Of a DNA stretch of 64,000 bases, positions 10,767 through 20,609 are shown one piece after another. Made by a program: the position numbers and the translations under genes. This DNA is from Erwinia tasmaniensis Et1/99 (lineage in GTDB: Bacteria > Pseudomonadota > Gammaproteobacteria > Enterobacterales > Enterobacteriaceae), in NCBI RefSeq assembly GCF_000026185.1, contig NC_010694.1:3534001-3598000 (forward strand), written 5' to 3'. The stretch's first letter is position 1; every line of letters begins with the position of its first letter. The notes under the pieces are model-generated. The model was not told the DNA's origin. It saw only the letters and a program-made list of their open reading frames with translations, and did no database searches.

Positions 10767-12668
10767 ATGATTGTATTCTCCTCGTTACAAATTCGTCGCG
10801 GTGTCCGCGTCCTGCTGGACAACGCCACGGCGACGATCAACCCCGGCCAGAAGGTTGGTCTGGTGGGTAAAAACGGCTGCGGTAAATCCACCCTGCTGGC
10901 GCTGCTAAAAAACGAGATAAGCGCCGATGCGGGCAGCTACAGCTATCCGGGAAACTGGTCGCTGGCATGGGTGAATCAGGAAACCCCGGCGCTGGATATG
11001 CCGGCCATTGAATATGTTATCGATGGCGACCGCGAATTTCGTCAGCTGGAATCTGAATTAGCCCATGCCAATGAAATAAACGATGGCCATGCCATTGCCA
11101 CGCTGCACGGCAAACTTGATGCGGTACAGGCCTGGACTATTCAGTCACGCGCGGCCAGCCTGCTCGACGGCCTGGGCTTCAGCCAGGAACAGCTACAGCG
11201 TCCGGTCAGCGATTTTTCCGGCGGCTGGCGCATGCGCCTGAACCTGGCACAGGCGCTGATCTGCCGTTCTGACCTACTGTTGCTAGACGAACCCACCAAC
11301 CACCTTGATCTTGATGCGGTGATCTGGCTGGAGCGCTGGCTGAAAAGCTATAGCGGTACCCTGATCCTGATCTCGCACGACCGCGACTTCCTCGATCCGG
11401 TAGTGGATAAGATCCTGCACATCGAGCAGCAGTCCATCTTCGAGTACACCGGCAACTACAGCTCGTTTGAAATTCAGCGCGCCACCAAGCTGTCGCAGCA
11501 GCAGTCAATGTTCGAGCATCAGCAACAAAAAGTGGCGCATCTGCAAAGTTTTATCGACCGTTTTAAAGCCAAAGCCAGCAAGGCAAAGCAGGCCCAAAGC
11601 CGGATAAAAATGCTGGAGCGCATGGAGCTGATCGCCCCGGCGCACGTTGATAATCCCTTTACCTTTAGCTTCCGCGAGCCGGAAAGCCTGCCAAACCCGC
11701 TGCTGAAGATGGAGAAAGTCAGTGCCGGCTACGGCGAGCGTAAAATCCTCAACTCCATCAAGCTCAATCTGGTGCCGGGATCGCGCATTGGTCTGCTGGG
11801 GCGCAACGGTGCCGGTAAATCGACGCTGATTAAGCTCCTGGCAGGCGAACTTGCCCCCTTGCAGGGCGATATTGGGCTGGCGAAGGGCATTAAGCTCGGC
11901 TACTTCGCGCAGCATCAGCTGGAGTTTCTGCGCGCCGATGAGTCCCCGATCCAACATCTGGTGCGTCTGGCACCGAAAGTGTTGGAGCAGCAGCTGCGCG
12001 ATTATCTCGGCGGCTTCGGCTTCCAGGGTGACAAGGTGAGCGAAGAAACGCGGCGGTTTTCCGGCGGTGAAAAGGCACGCCTGGTGCTGGCGCTGATCGT
12101 CTGGCAGCGCCCCAACCTGCTGCTGCTGGATGAACCCACCAACCACCTTGACCTGGATATGCGCCAGGCGCTAACCGAAGCGCTGATCGACTTTGAAGGC
12201 GCGCTGGTGGTGGTATCGCATGACCGTCACCTGCTGCGTTCCACCACGGACGATCTCTACCTGGTACATGACGGCAAGGTCGAACCCTTTGCCGGCGATT
12301 TGGAGGATTACCAGCAGTGGCTGAGCGATCTGCAACGTCAGAGCGCCGCCGATGCCGCGCCGAAAACGGACGGCGCCAACAGCGCCCAGGCGCGTAAAGA
12401 TCAGAAGCGCCGCGAAGCCGAGCTGCGCACCCAAACGCAGCCGCTACGCAAACAGCTTGAGAAGCTGGAAAAGCTGATGGAAAAGCATAATGTGCAACTG
12501 GCCGAGGCGGAAGATAAGTTGTCAGACGCAACCCTCTACGAACAGGCGCGTAAAGCCGATCTCACCGCTGCGCTGCAACAGCAGGCGACGGCAAAATCAG
12601 CGCTGGAGGAGTGCGAAATGGCGTGGCTGGAAGCGCAGGAGCAGCTGGAAGCCATGCTGGCGTCCTGA
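10767..12668 (+). CDS. yheS: ABC-F family ATPase YheS
   Basis: This soluble protein of 633 residues has two ABC domains and no membrane segments, the ABC-F layout. Walker A motifs are GLVGKNGCGKSTLL (about residue 31) and GLLGRNGAGKSTLI (about 340). Signatures are DFSGGWRMRL and FSGGEKARLVL, each with LLLLDEPTNHLDLD. A charged linker and a C-terminal coiled coil rich in Lys/Glu follow. ABC-F proteins act on ribosomes; for YheS a role in relieving translation arrest has been proposed. It is followed directly by the 118-bp repeat array. Confidence 0.96.
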   Translation: MIVFSSLQIRRGVRVLLDNATATINPGQKVGLVGKNGCGKSTLLALLKNEISADAGSYSYPGNWSLAWVNQETPALDMPAIEYVIDGDREFRQLESELAHANEINDGHAIATLHGKLDAVQAWTIQSRAASLLDGLGFSQEQLQRPVSDFSGGWRMRLNLAQALICRSDLLLLDEPTNHLDLDAVIWLERWLKSYSGTLILISHDRDFLDPVVDKILHIEQQSIFEYTGNYSSFEIQRATKLSQQQSMFEHQQQKVAHLQSFIDRFKAKASKAKQAQSRIKMLERMELIAPAHVDNPFTFSFREPESLPNPLLKMEKVSAGYGERKILNSIKLNLVPGSRIGLLGRNGAGKSTLIKLLAGELAPLQGDIGLAKGIKLGYFAQHQLEFLRADESPIQHLVRLAPKVLEQQLRDYLGGFGFQGDKVSEETRRFSGGEKARLVLALIVWQRPNLLLLDEPTNHLDLDMRQALTEALIDFEGALVVVSHDRHLLRSTTDDLYLVHDGKVEPFAGDLEDYQQWLSDLQRQSAADAAPKTDGANSAQARKDQKRREAELRTQTQPLRKQLEKLEKLMEKHNVQLAEAEDKLSDATLYEQARKADLTAALQQQATAKSALEECEMAWLEAQEQLEAMLAS

Positions 12669-12694
12669 GGCCTGGACGGGTGGGCGTAAGCCCG

Positions 12695-13288
12695 CCACAC
12701 CGCGGATAAAATGCTCGTGGTGAAGCGAGACAAGGCGCAAGGCGGTGAGCGAACGCAGCATACACCAGTATGTGAGCATCGCGAGACAACGCCGCAATGC
12801 CGTCGCAGCCCACCACACCGCGGATAAAATGCTCGTGGTGGAGCAAGACAAGGCGCAAGGCGGTGAGCGAGCGCAGCATACACCAGTATGTGAGCATCGC
12901 GAGGCTTTGCTGCAACGCCGTCGCAGCCCGCCACACCGCGGATAAAATGATCGTGGTGGAGCGAGACAAGGCGCAAGGCGGTGAGCGAACGCAGCATACA
13001 CTAGTATGTGAGCATCGCGAGACAACGCCGCAACGCCGTCGCAGCCCGCCACACCGCGGATAAAATGATCGTGGTGGAGCGAGACAAGGCGCAAGGCGGT
13101 GAGCGAGCGCAGCATACACCAGTATGTGAGCATCGCGAGGCTTTGCTGCAACGCCGTCGCAGCCCGCCACACCGCGGATAAAATGATCGTGGTGGAGCGA
13201 GACAAGGCGCAAGGCGGTGAGCGAGCGCAGCATACACCAGTATGTGAGCATCGCGAGACAACGCGGCAACGCCGTCGCAGCCCACCAC
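12695..13288. repeat. Five tandem 118-bp repeats with alternating A/B subtypes
   Basis: Units start at 12695, 12813, 12931, 13049 and 13167, each exactly 118 bp, and a sixth copy breaks off after CCAC at 13285. Each carries CCACACCGCGGATAAAATG, then GACAAGGCGCAAGGCGGTG and a small dyad (CATAC-acca-GTATG). Units 1, 3 and 5 contain GAGACAACGC and units 2 and 4 contain GAGGCTTTGC at the same place, so a 236-bp dimer seems to have been copied. The array fills the whole spacer between convergent yheS and tauD. The minus strand is open across several units in every frame, but these frames resemble no protein. Confidence 0.97.
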
Positions 13289-13300
13289 GGACATTTTAGC

Positions 13301-14140
13301 TTAGAAAGGTTTATCGCCCAGAATAGTAGCCCGATGCATAATACGGCGCTGCGGCAGATAATCCGCATTCGCATAGTGCTGGGTTACCCGGTTATCCCAG
13401 ATGGCCACATCATCCTGCTGCCAGCGCCAGCGCACCTGAAAATCGGGTTTAGTAATATGGGCAAACAGGAAGTTCAGCAGCGCATCGCTCTCCTTCTCCT
13501 TCAGCCCGATCAGCCGCGTGGTAAAGCCTTCATTGACGAACAACGCTTTTTTGCCGCTGACCGGATGGGTACGCACCACCGGATGCAGCACCGGCGGGTT
13601 TTTCGCCACCGCCTGCTGCCAGCGCTGATGCTCCTCTGCACTACTGCGGTATTTGTACTCCTGAAACGACTTTCTGAAATCATGCTCACCCTGTAGGCCA
13701 TCAAGCAGCGCCTGTAACGGGGCGGATAGGGCATCCCATGCGGCAATGCCGCTGGCCCACAGCGTATCGCCTCCGCTGGCAGGCAGCTGCTTCGCGGCGA
13801 GAATAGCGCCTGCGGGTGGCGTTTCGATAAAGGTCACGTCGGTATGCCAGTTGTCGTTATCCGGCGGGTTATCGTCGTGAGTATCCAGCACGATAATCTC
13901 CTCCACGTCCGGTGCATGAGGATAAACCGGGTGGATATGCAGATCGCCAAAGCGGGACGCCAGCTGGCGCTGCTGATGCGGCGTCAGCGGCTGATCGCGT
14001 AGAAACAGCACCTGATGGCGGATCAGGGCGTGATAAAGCTGTTCAAACTGTGCGTCGCTCAGCGGGCGGCTCAGGTTGATATCACTGACCAGTGCGCCGA
14101 TATGCGGACCCAGCGCCTGAATGCGAATACGTTCGTTCAT
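13301..14140 (-). CDS. tauD: Taurine dioxygenase
   Basis: TauD is an Fe(II)/2-oxoglutarate-dependent oxygenase that converts taurine to aminoacetaldehyde and releases sulfite for sulfur assimilation. It has 279 residues. The iron ligands His99 and Asp101 (NWHTDVTF) and His255 (NRVTQHYAN), with the 2-oxoglutarate-binding Arg270 (MHRAT), all match family numbering. It is the last gene of tauABCD and overlaps tauC by 4 bases. Its stop lies 13 bases from the end of the repeat array. Confidence 0.97.
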   Translation of the reverse strand: MNERIRIQALGPHIGALVSDINLSRPLSDAQFEQLYHALIRHQVLFLRDQPLTPHQQRQLASRFGDLHIHPVYPHAPDVEEIIVLDTHDDNPPDNDNWHTDVTFIETPPAGAILAAKQLPASGGDTLWASGIAAWDALSAPLQALLDGLQGEHDFRKSFQEYKYRSSAEEHQRWQQAVAKNPPVLHPVVRTHPVSGKKALFVNEGFTTRLIGLKEKESDALLNFLFAHITKPDFQVRWRWQQDDVAIWDNRVTQHYANADYLPQRRIMHRATILGDKPF

Positions 14141-14964
14141 TGTTGTTCTCCATGCCAGGGGGTTAAGCGGCGTTGTAAGGCCCGCAGCGCCAGCTCAAGC
14201 GCAAAAGCAATCAGGGCGATGACCGTGATACCGGCCAGCACCACGTCGGTCGCCAAAAACTCTCCGGCCGACTGCACCATAAAACCCAGCCCACGGGTGG
14301 CGGCGATCAGTTCTGCGGCCACCAGCGTCGACCAGCCAACGCCGAGGCCAATACGCACCCCGGTGAGGATTTCCGGCAGCGCGCCTGGCAGCACCACAAA
14401 CCACAGCACCTGCCAGCGGCTTGCCCCCAGCGACCGGGCGGCGCGCAGCCGCACCTGCTGGGCGCTTTTCACCCCGGCGAGTGCCGACATGGCCACCGGC
14501 GCGAAAATGGCCAGATAAATCAGTAAGATTTTCGAGGTTTCGCCGATCCCGAACCAGATAACCATCAGCGGCAGATAGGCCAGCGGCGGCACCGGGCGGT
14601 ACAATTCAATCAGCGGATCGAGGATGCCGCGCAGCGTAGCGTTCAGGCCCATTAAAATCCCCACCGGCACGCCAATCACCACCGCAGCCAGCAGGGCAAT
14701 CACAATACGCGTCAGGCTGGCGGCAAGATGCTGCCATAGCGTGGCATCCATAAAGCCGGTCGGGCTGGCGATGGTCAACAGCTGGTGCCACACCTGCTGC
14801 GGCGCGGGCAGGAACAGCGGGGCGATCAGCTGGAGCCGGGTCACCGCCCACCAGACGGCCAGCAGCACCAGCAGGGTCGCCAGGCTGATGGTCAGCTGGC
14901 GCGGCAGCGGCCAGCGCAGTGTCGCTTTACGCGGCGGCGTTTTCTCATTGACCAGTGAACTCAT
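14137..14964 (-). CDS. tauC: Taurine ABC transporter permease
   Basis: This inner-membrane subunit of the taurine importer has 275 residues and about six membrane helices. The binding-protein-dependent transport signature is near [23 protein letters not shown], the EAA loop that contacts TauB. It overlaps both tauB and tauD by 4 bases, consistent with a tightly coupled operon. The product should bring taurine and related alkanesulfonates to TauD. Confidence 0.97.
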   Translation of the reverse strand: MSSLVNEKTPPRKATLRWPLPRQLTISLATLLVLLAVWWAVTRLQLIAPLFLPAPQQVWHQLLTIASPTGFMDATLWQHLAASLTRIVIALLAAVVIGVPVGILMGLNATLRGILDPLIELYRPVPPLAYLPLMVIWFGIGETSKILLIYLAIFAPVAMSALAGVKSAQQVRLRAARSLGASRWQVLWFVVLPGALPEILTGVRIGLGVGWSTLVAAELIAATRGLGFMVQSAGEFLATDVVLAGITVIALIAFALELALRALQRRLTPWHGEQQ

Positions 14965-15728
14965 GCGAACACCTCGCGCTGCTGAAACACCCGGCTAAGA
15001 ACATATTCACGGCGTTCAATAAATGCCGGGTCGGACTTTATCGCCCGGCAGGCCTCTCCGGCCGCATAGCGGCGACCAAAGTCCAGTACCAGACGTTCTA
15101 CGATGCGCCCCGGCCCCGGCGACAGCAGGATCAGCTCGCTGGCAAGAAATACCGCTTCTTCAATATCATGGGTGATCAGCAGGATCTGTTTGCCGCTGTC
15201 ACGCCACAGCCGCAGCAGCAGCTCCTGCATCTGCTCGCGGGTAAAGGCATCCAGTGCGCCAAAGGGTTCGTCCAGCAGCAGCAGGCGCGGATCGGCCGCC
15301 AGCGCTCTGGCAATGCCCACGCGCTGGCGCATGCCGCCGGAAAGCTGCCAGATAAAACGCTTCTCCGCCCCTTCCAGGCCCACTTTTTTCAGCATGCGCC
15401 GCGCCACGGCGCGGCGCTCGTTTTTCTCTACCCCGGCCAGCTGTAGGCCAAAGGCGACGTTATCCAGCACGTTGCGCCATGGCAGCAGCCCCTCATGCTG
15501 AAACACCACCCCGCGATCGGCACCCGGCCCGGTGACCGGCCGCCCGTCCAGCGTGATACTGCCACCGTCAGCCGGGATAAATCCGGCGATCAGGTTCAGC
15601 AGCGTGGTTTTGCCACAGCCAGACGGTCCGAGAACCACCACCAGCTCACCACTGTCGATCGACAGATTGATATCCTGTAATGCCAGCTTTCCTGCATAGC
15701 TGGCGTGAAGATGAGAGACTGACAGCAT
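14961..15728 (-). CDS. tauB: Taurine ABC transporter ATP-binding protein
   Basis: This ATPase subunit has 255 residues from the start at 15728 ([14 protein letters not shown]). An upstream in-frame ATG would add 17 unconserved residues running into tauA. Walker A is GPSGCGKTT (34-42), the signature is [15 protein letters not shown], Walker B is [12 protein letters not shown], and the switch His lies in [10 protein letters not shown]. It is spaced 13 bases from tauA and overlaps tauC by 4. Confidence 0.97.
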   Translation of the reverse strand: MLSVSHLHASYAGKLALQDINLSIDSGELVVVLGPSGCGKTTLLNLIAGFIPADGGSITLDGRPVTGPGADRGVVFQHEGLLPWRNVLDNVAFGLQLAGVEKNERRAVARRMLKKVGLEGAEKRFIWQLSGGMRQRVGIARALAADPRLLLLDEPFGALDAFTREQMQELLLRLWRDSGKQILLITHDIEEAVFLASELILLSPGPGRIVERLVLDFGRRYAAGEACRAIKSDPAFIERREYVLSRVFQQREVFA

Positions 15729-15741
15729 CGGCGTGCTCCTG

Positions 15742-16719
15742 TTACTGTGCGAGAGGTTTAACGAAACGGTCGGTAACAAAGCTGCCGTAATCGCTGGCCA
15801 CCTGCGGCACCTTGCCCTGCTGTTTCAAGAAATTAGCCGTGTCGACAATCGCCTGGTTCACCGGGCCGTTAAGCTGTTCAACCTGCTGAGCGGCGCTAAG
15901 ATAGGTATTGCCCTGCACCAGTGCGGGCACCTGCGCGGTGGGAACGCCGCTCAGGCGCGACAGCTTGCCAAGATAGTCATCCTGCTTCAGCCACTGCTGC
16001 GGATTATCAAGATAAGTTTTTTGCGCGGCCAGCGCGCTGCGGGCGAAAGCGCTCACCACGTCAGGATGTTTTGCGGCGAAATCTTTGCGCACCACCCAGA
16101 CGTCCAGCGTTGGCGCGCCCCATTCAGCCACCTGGGAAGAGTCGGTCAGCACCCTGCCCTCTTTCTCCAGCTGGTTAACGGCGGGCGCCCAGACGTAGGC
16201 ACCGTCAATATCACCGCGCTGCCAGGCGGCGGCAATGGCCGGGGGCTGCAGGTTAATAATCTGTACCTGTTCGGGCTTGATGCCCCAGTGTTTGAGTGCT
16301 GCCAGCAGGCTGTAGTGCGTGGTGGACATAAACGGGACGGCGATACGCTTGCCGATCAGATCTTGCGGATGATTAATCTCTTTTTTCACCACCAGCGCCT
16401 CTGAGCTGCCAAGCTGCGAGGCCAGCAGAAAGACTTCAATCGGCACCTGCTGGCTGGCGGCCACGGCCAGCGGGCTGGAGCCGATATTGCCAATCTGCAC
16501 ATCGCCGGAGGCCAGCGCTCGCACCACGCCCGATCCGCTGTCGAATTTGCGCCAGTCGACCTTTGCCCCGCTCTCTTTGGCAAAGGTGCCATCGGCCTGC
16601 GCCACTTTCGCCGGCTCCGCCGAGGTCTGATACGCAACGGTAACATCTACCGCCTGTACGCTAAGCGCCGTCAGCGACAGCGCCGCCGTCAGAATTGAAA
16701 CCGCAAATTTAGCCGTCAT
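15742..16719 (-). CDS. tauA: Taurine-binding periplasmic protein
   Basis: This is the solute-binding subunit of the taurine importer. It has 325 residues, with a signal peptide of about 23 residues ending SVQA. Mature motifs include [19 protein letters not shown] and [18 protein letters not shown], typical of the SsuA/TauA family. It is the first gene of tauABCD. The 200-base upstream region is AT-rich and holds an inverted repeat at 16786-16823. In E. coli the operon needs CysB and Cbl and is induced by sulfate starvation. Confidence 0.97.
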   Translation of the reverse strand: MTAKFAVSILTAALSLTALSVQAVDVTVAYQTSAEPAKVAQADGTFAKESGAKVDWRKFDSGSGVVRALASGDVQIGNIGSSPLAVAASQQVPIEVFLLASQLGSSEALVVKKEINHPQDLIGKRIAVPFMSTTHYSLLAALKHWGIKPEQVQIINLQPPAIAAAWQRGDIDGAYVWAPAVNQLEKEGRVLTDSSQVAEWGAPTLDVWVVRKDFAAKHPDVVSAFARSALAAQKTYLDNPQQWLKQDDYLGKLSRLSGVPTAQVPALVQGNTYLSAAQQVEQLNGPVNQAIVDTANFLKQQGKVPQVASDYGSFVTDRFVKPLAQ

Positions 16720-16785
16720 AACCCGCCCCGAAATAAGTGTTACTGCTGAATAGCTCCTTTGTAACCGGGCGGGGTAGTTATTATA

Positions 16786-16823
16786 AAGTAATTAAAAATT
16801 ATTCTTTATAACGAAAATTACTT
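16786..16823. promoter_or_regulatory. Inverted repeat upstream of tauA, possible CysB/Cbl site
   Basis: AAGTAATT (16786-16793) and AATTACTT (16816-16823) are perfect inverted 8-mers separated by 22 bases in an AT-rich stretch, about 67-104 bases before the tauA start. LysR-type regulators such as Cbl and CysB bind AT-rich dyads upstream of tau and ssu genes. The assignment is inference from position only. Confidence 0.35.
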
Positions 16824-16897
16824 AGTACTTTTCGTGCATTCGATTGCCGGAAAGCGGCAATACGTGGCTTCACACGCTAACCTTTAGGGCAATAAAC

Positions 16898-16923
16898 CGC
16901 GTCGCCCCATAGCAGTCGACGCG
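16898..16923 (-). terminator. Terminator after the LysE/RhtB-type exporter gene
   Basis: CGCGTCG (16898-16904) and CGACGCG (16917-16923) form a 7-bp stem with a 12-base loop. It starts 4 bases past the stop codon and is followed on the minus strand by GTTTATTG. Confidence 0.6.
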
Positions 16924-16927
16924 TAAG

Positions 16928-17530
16928 TTAGTGCCAAATCAACAGGACACAGGCCGCGGTTAGTAAGCCCATAAACAGGTTAAACAGCCGCCAGGCGCGG
17001 CGGCTGCGCAAAACACGGCCAATCAGCGTGCCAAAAGCCAGCCAGATAAGCCCGGACAGCACGTTGACCAGCGCCATACCGATACTGATAGCCACCACCG
17101 AGGTGCGATAAGCTTCACCCGCCAGGCTAAAGCTGGCAACTGCCCCCAGCGCCATCAGCCACGCTTTGGGATTGATCAGCTGTAACAGGCCGCCCTGCCA
17201 GAAAGGCATCTGTGCGGCGGGGGGGTTATCGGTATCCAGCTTTTCATATTCGGCGCTACCGATTTTCCACGCCAGCCACAGCAGATAAACGCTACCCGCC
17301 ACTTTGAGAAAGAGATGCAGAGAGGGATAAAGCAGGATCAGTCCACCAATGCCAAACGCCACCATCAGCAGCATGACCTGCATACCGATCATGATGCCAA
17401 CCAGTAAACTGAGAGAACGCAAGAAACCAAAATTCGCGCCAGAGGCGGTGAGTAACATATTATTAGGGCCGGGCGTAATGGCAGCGACCCAGAGAAAACC
17501 TAACATGGATAAAAACAGACTCAGTTCCAT
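16928..17530 (-). CDS. LysE/RhtB family amino acid exporter
   Basis: The 200-residue inner-membrane protein has about five to six helices. The family signature AAITPGPNNMLL lies near residue 15. The start at 17530 (MELSLFLSMLG) is preferred over a frame 12 residues longer. Members export amino acids or related metabolites, but the substrate cannot be read from sequence. It sits between tauA and yheT with its own terminator, so it is not clearly part of the tau operon. It is absent from this place in E. coli and was probably inserted with the tau block. Confidence 0.88.
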   Translation of the reverse strand: MELSLFLSMLGFLWVAAITPGPNNMLLTASGANFGFLRSLSLLVGIMIGMQVMLLMVAFGIGGLILLYPSLHLFLKVAGSVYLLWLAWKIGSAEYEKLDTDNPPAAQMPFWQGGLLQLINPKAWLMALGAVASFSLAGEAYRTSVVAISIGMALVNVLSGLIWLAFGTLIGRVLRSRRAWRLFNLFMGLLTAACVLLIWH

Positions 17531-17589
17531 AAAACGGGTGCCTCTCACCCCCGGAAAAATAAACAACCTGATGAAGCTAACAGCGCGCT

Positions 17590-18606
17590 ATGGAACCTAC
17601 AAGCCCCGACCACATGATTTTTAATTGTCCGGCTGAAAACCCGTTTCGTCCGATGACGGGAGCCAGCAATGCGCATCTGCAAACCATCCTGCCGCGTCTG
17701 GTACGCCGCCGCGTGACGCTGAAACCGCACTGGCAGCGCCTGACGCTGCCGGACGGCGATTTTATCGATCTGGCGTGGAGCGAAAACCCGGCCCAGGCGC
17801 GCAGCAAGCCGCGTGTGGTGCTGTTCCACGGCCTGGAGGGTAGCTTCCACAGCCCCTATGCGCACGGCCTGCTACAGGCGTGGAAAGCGCGCGGCTGGCT
17901 GGGGGTGGTGATGCACTTTCGCGGCTGTAGCGGCGTGCCCAATCGCCTGAACCGTATCTATCATTCTGGCGAAACTGAGGATGCCAGCTATTTTTTACAG
18001 TGGCTGCGCGACGCATGGGGCGAAGTGCCGACCGCTGCCGTCGGCATCTCGCTGGGGGGGAATATGCTGGCCTGCCTGATGGGCAAACAGGGAGATGATT
18101 GCCTGCTGGATGCCGGGGTCGCGGTTTCCGCGCCGCTGATGCTGGAACCCTGTAGCCTGCGGCTGGAACAGGGCTTTTCCCGTGTTTATCAGCGCTATCT
18201 GCTCGGCCTGCTGAAGCAGAATGCGCGGCGCAAACTGCGCGCCTGGCCCGGCACGCTGCCCGTCAATCTGGCGCAGCTCGGATCCATGCGCCAGCTGCGC
18301 GATTTTGATAATGCCATTACCGCACGCGCCCACGGCTTTATTGATGCCAGCGACTACTACCGCCGATGCAGCGCCCTGCCGCTGTTGCCGCAGGTGCGTA
18401 AGCCGCTGCTGATTATTCACGCCCAGGACGATCCTTTTATGACTCCTGACGTGATCCCCGACCCTGCCCTGCTGCCGCCGAATGTTGAATATCAGCTGAC
18501 GCAGCACGGCGGGCACGTCGGTTTTGTTGGCGGAACGCTGCGCAGCCCACAAATGTGGCTGGAACAGCGCATCCCGCAATGGCTCACCCCCTGGCTGGAA
18601 AACTGA
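17590..18606 (+). CDS. yheT: YheT-type alpha/beta hydrolase
   Basis: This 338-residue hydrolase belongs to the AB-hydrolase YheT/EMB8 family. Features are [20 protein letters not shown] (oxyanion region), the nucleophile elbow [19 protein letters not shown] carrying the acid residue, and [10 protein letters not shown] with the catalytic His. The natural substrate is unknown. It overlaps yheU by one base (TGATG), matching the E. coli yheT-yheU pair. Several starts are possible; the first ATG at 17590 is used. Confidence 0.93.
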   Translation: MEPTSPDHMIFNCPAENPFRPMTGASNAHLQTILPRLVRRRVTLKPHWQRLTLPDGDFIDLAWSENPAQARSKPRVVLFHGLEGSFHSPYAHGLLQAWKARGWLGVVMHFRGCSGVPNRLNRIYHSGETEDASYFLQWLRDAWGEVPTAAVGISLGGNMLACLMGKQGDDCLLDAGVAVSAPLMLEPCSLRLEQGFSRVYQRYLLGLLKQNARRKLRAWPGTLPVNLAQLGSMRQLRDFDNAITARAHGFIDASDYYRRCSALPLLPQVRKPLLIIHAQDDPFMTPDVIPDPALLPPNVEYQLTQHGGHVGFVGGTLRSPQMWLEQRIPQWLTPWLEN

Positions 18607-18824
18607 TGATTATTCCCTGGAAAGAACTGGATCCTGCAACGCTTGATAGCCTGATTGAATCCTTTGTACTGCGCGAGGGCACCGATTACGGCGAACATGA
18701 ACGATCGCTGGAGCAGAAAGTCGCCGATGTGCGTCGTCAACTTAGCAGCGGCGAGGTGGTGCTGGTATGGTCTGAACTGCACGAGTCGGTCAATATTATG
18801 CCGCGCGGACAGTTTCACGACTAA
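18606..18824 (+). CDS. yheU: YheU family small protein
   Basis: The 72-residue protein starts at 18606 ([22 protein letters not shown]), overlapping the yheT stop by one base. The sequence is acidic, with the conserved [13 protein letters not shown] segment of the UPF0270 family. Function is unknown. It is translationally coupled to yheT and followed by prkB after 108 bases. Confidence 0.93.
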   Translation: MIIPWKELDPATLDSLIESFVLREGTDYGEHERSLEQKVADVRRQLSSGEVVLVWSELHESVNIMPRGQFHD

Positions 18825-18932
18825 CCGGCACCCGCCTCTTTTTCTGCGCTTTACCCGCTGCATGGGTAACAAAGATCGCCAAATCATGTTACCAATGCAG
18901 CCCCACCCTTTTTTTGCAGGGAGTAGTACGTC

Positions 18933-19802
18933 ATGTCGACCAAACATCCGGTGATTGCCGTTACCGGCTCCAGCGGGGCAGGAACCACTACCACCAGCCT
19001 GGCATTCAGGAAGATTTTCCAGCAGCTGAACCTGCGCGCAGCAGAAGTCGAGGGGGACAGCTTCCATCGATTTACACGCCCGGAAATGGATATGGCGATC
19101 CGCAAAGCGCGCGATATGGGCAAACACGTCAGCTATTTTGGCCCGGAGGCGAATGATTTCGGGCTGCTGGAGCACACGTTTAGCGAATATGGACGCAGCG
19201 GCACAGGCAAGTCGCGCAAGTATCTGCATACCTATGATGAGGCCGTGCCGTGGAAACAGGTACCAGGCACCTTTACGCCGTGGCAGCCGCTGGCAGAGCC
19301 GACCGATGTGCTGTTTTATGAGGGGCTGCACGGCGGCGTGGTCACACCGCAACATAACGTGGCGAACAGCGTCGATCTGTTGGTTGGCGTGGTGCCCATC
19401 GTCAACCTTGAATGGATCCAGAAGCTGGTACGCGACACCAGCGAACGCGGCCACTCGCGCGAAGCGGTGATGGACTCGGTGGTGCGATCCATGGAGGACT
19501 ACATTAACTTTATTACTCCGCAGTTTTCACGCACCCATATCAACTTCCAGCGCGTTCCGACGGTGGACACTTCCAACCCGTTTGCCGCGCGCGGTATCCC
19601 TTCCCTGGATGAAAGCTTCGTGGTGATCCACTTTCAGGGGCTGGACGATATCGATTTCCCTTATTTACTGTCGATGTTGCAAGGTTCGTTTATCTCACAT
19701 ATCAAAACCCTGGTGGTGCCGGGCGGTAAAATGGGGCTGGCGATGGAGCTGATTATGGGGCCACTGGTAAAACGATTGATGGAAGGAAAGAGCATCGGCT
19801 GA
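18933..19802 (+). CDS. prkB: PrkB-type phosphoribulokinase-like kinase
   Basis: This 289-residue P-loop kinase has the same length as E. coli PrkB. The P-loop is TGSSGAGTTTT (residues 11-21). The phosphoribulokinase/uridine kinase signatures include EGDSFHRFTRPEMD and FYEGLHGG. No RubisCO or Calvin cycle gene is present, so the true substrate in enterobacteria is unclear. The stop codon lies inside the loop of a 12-bp terminator hairpin. Confidence 0.93.
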   Translation: MSTKHPVIAVTGSSGAGTTTTSLAFRKIFQQLNLRAAEVEGDSFHRFTRPEMDMAIRKARDMGKHVSYFGPEANDFGLLEHTFSEYGRSGTGKSRKYLHTYDEAVPWKQVPGTFTPWQPLAEPTDVLFYEGLHGGVVTPQHNVANSVDLLVGVVPIVNLEWIQKLVRDTSERGHSREAVMDSVVRSMEDYINFITPQFSRTHINFQRVPTVDTSNPFAARGIPSLDESFVVIHFQGLDDIDFPYLLSMLQGSFISHIKTLVVPGGKMGLAMELIMGPLVKRLMEGKSIG

Positions 19803-19815
19803 CGCTCTTTCCTTC
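19782..19815. terminator. Bidirectional terminator overlapping the prkB stop
   Basis: GAAGGAAAGAGC (19782-19793) and GCTCTTTCCTTC (19804-19815) form a perfect 12-bp stem with a 10-base loop that contains the prkB stop codon (19800-19802). It serves convergent prkB and yhfA. The arms carry purine-rich and T-rich sides themselves, and no separate long T-tract follows. Confidence 0.65.
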
Positions 19816-19836
19816 ACGGCTAAGCGGAGGTCTGCA

Positions 19837-20244
19837 TCAGGCCAGTTCGATCACTTCGTAACTGTGGCCGATCTCCACTCCTTTGCCCAGCATGATCGCC
19901 ACCGAGCAGTATTTTTCCGCAGAAAGATCGACCGCACGCGCTACCGCGTTATCCGCCAGCGCTTTTCCGCTGACAATGAAATGCAGATTGATATGGGTGA
20001 AAATACGCGGGGCCTCTTCGCGACGCTCTGAAGTCAGTTTCACCTCACAGTCGGCCACGTTATGGCGGCCCTTCTGCAGAATGGAAACGACATCAATGGC
20101 GCTACAGCCTCCGGCGGCCATCAGCACCATTTCCATCGGACTTGGCGCTTTATCACCCGAATTACCATCCATCAGCACCTGGTGACCGGATGAGGATTCT
20201 CCCAAAAACGTCATCCCTTCAACCCATTTGACTCGTGCCTGCAT
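19837..20244 (-). CDS. yhfA: OsmC family protein YhfA
   Basis: The 135-residue protein is of the OsmC/Ohr fold. Two cysteines, in GGCSAIDVVSIL and EKYCSVAIML, match the redox-active pair of the family, suggesting thiol peroxidase-type activity on organic hydroperoxides. That activity is not proven for YhfA. It is divergent from crp, as in E. coli, across a 365-base regulatory region. Confidence 0.94.
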   Translation of the reverse strand: MQARVKWVEGMTFLGESSSGHQVLMDGNSGDKAPSPMEMVLMAAGGCSAIDVVSILQKGRHNVADCEVKLTSERREEAPRIFTHINLHFIVSGKALADNAVARAVDLSAEKYCSVAIMLGKGVEIGHSYEVIELA

Positions 20245-20609
20245 AACAAAATCCTCGAATTCATTCAGTTAGAGCAGGGTACGCCGCCGTCACTAAAACG
20301 GCAACGTTCTGTTTTTCTGACTATGCTGAAGCGAGACAACAGAAGACAGCCATCTCAAGCTGTGCTACAAACGGAGCTGTAAAATTTCACCTGCATTCAA
20401 GCGTCGGTGAAAGCAGAACAACGGCACGCGGCCAGCTCTGAAAAAGGCCCATGTTTCTTCCTACGGGAACGCTTGACTATTTCAACGCCTGGCAGGGATT
20501 CAGCTCCCGTATATTCCTATTATTACGTGCGACAGCAAGATAAGCATCACCCTTGCAGCGTGAAAAACAGGATGTATTCAGGCACGATAACAACAGAGGA
20601 TAACAGCGA
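20245..20609. promoter_or_regulatory. Divergent yhfA-crp regulatory region
   Basis: These 365 bases hold no credible gene; a 79-residue frame at 20407-20646 overlaps the crp start out of frame and has no family features. In E. coli the equivalent region carries crp promoters, a divergent promoter and CRP sites for autoregulation. No unambiguous CRP half-site pair was identified here by eye, so only the location is claimed. Confidence 0.6.

Noticed and set aside
11505-12146. 213-codon minus-strand frame inside yheS
   Set aside because: It is a shadow of the ABC-F gene, whose domains are unmistakable on the plus strand.
12695-13288. CRISPR array
   Set aside because: Units are 118 bp and nearly identical throughout with no unique spacers, and no cas gene is near.
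12562-13374. 270-codon minus-strand frame across the repeat array, with an internal 118-residue period
   Set aside because: It is the translation of the DNA repeat; all frames are open alike, it runs into yheS and tauD, and no ribosome site or known domain is present.
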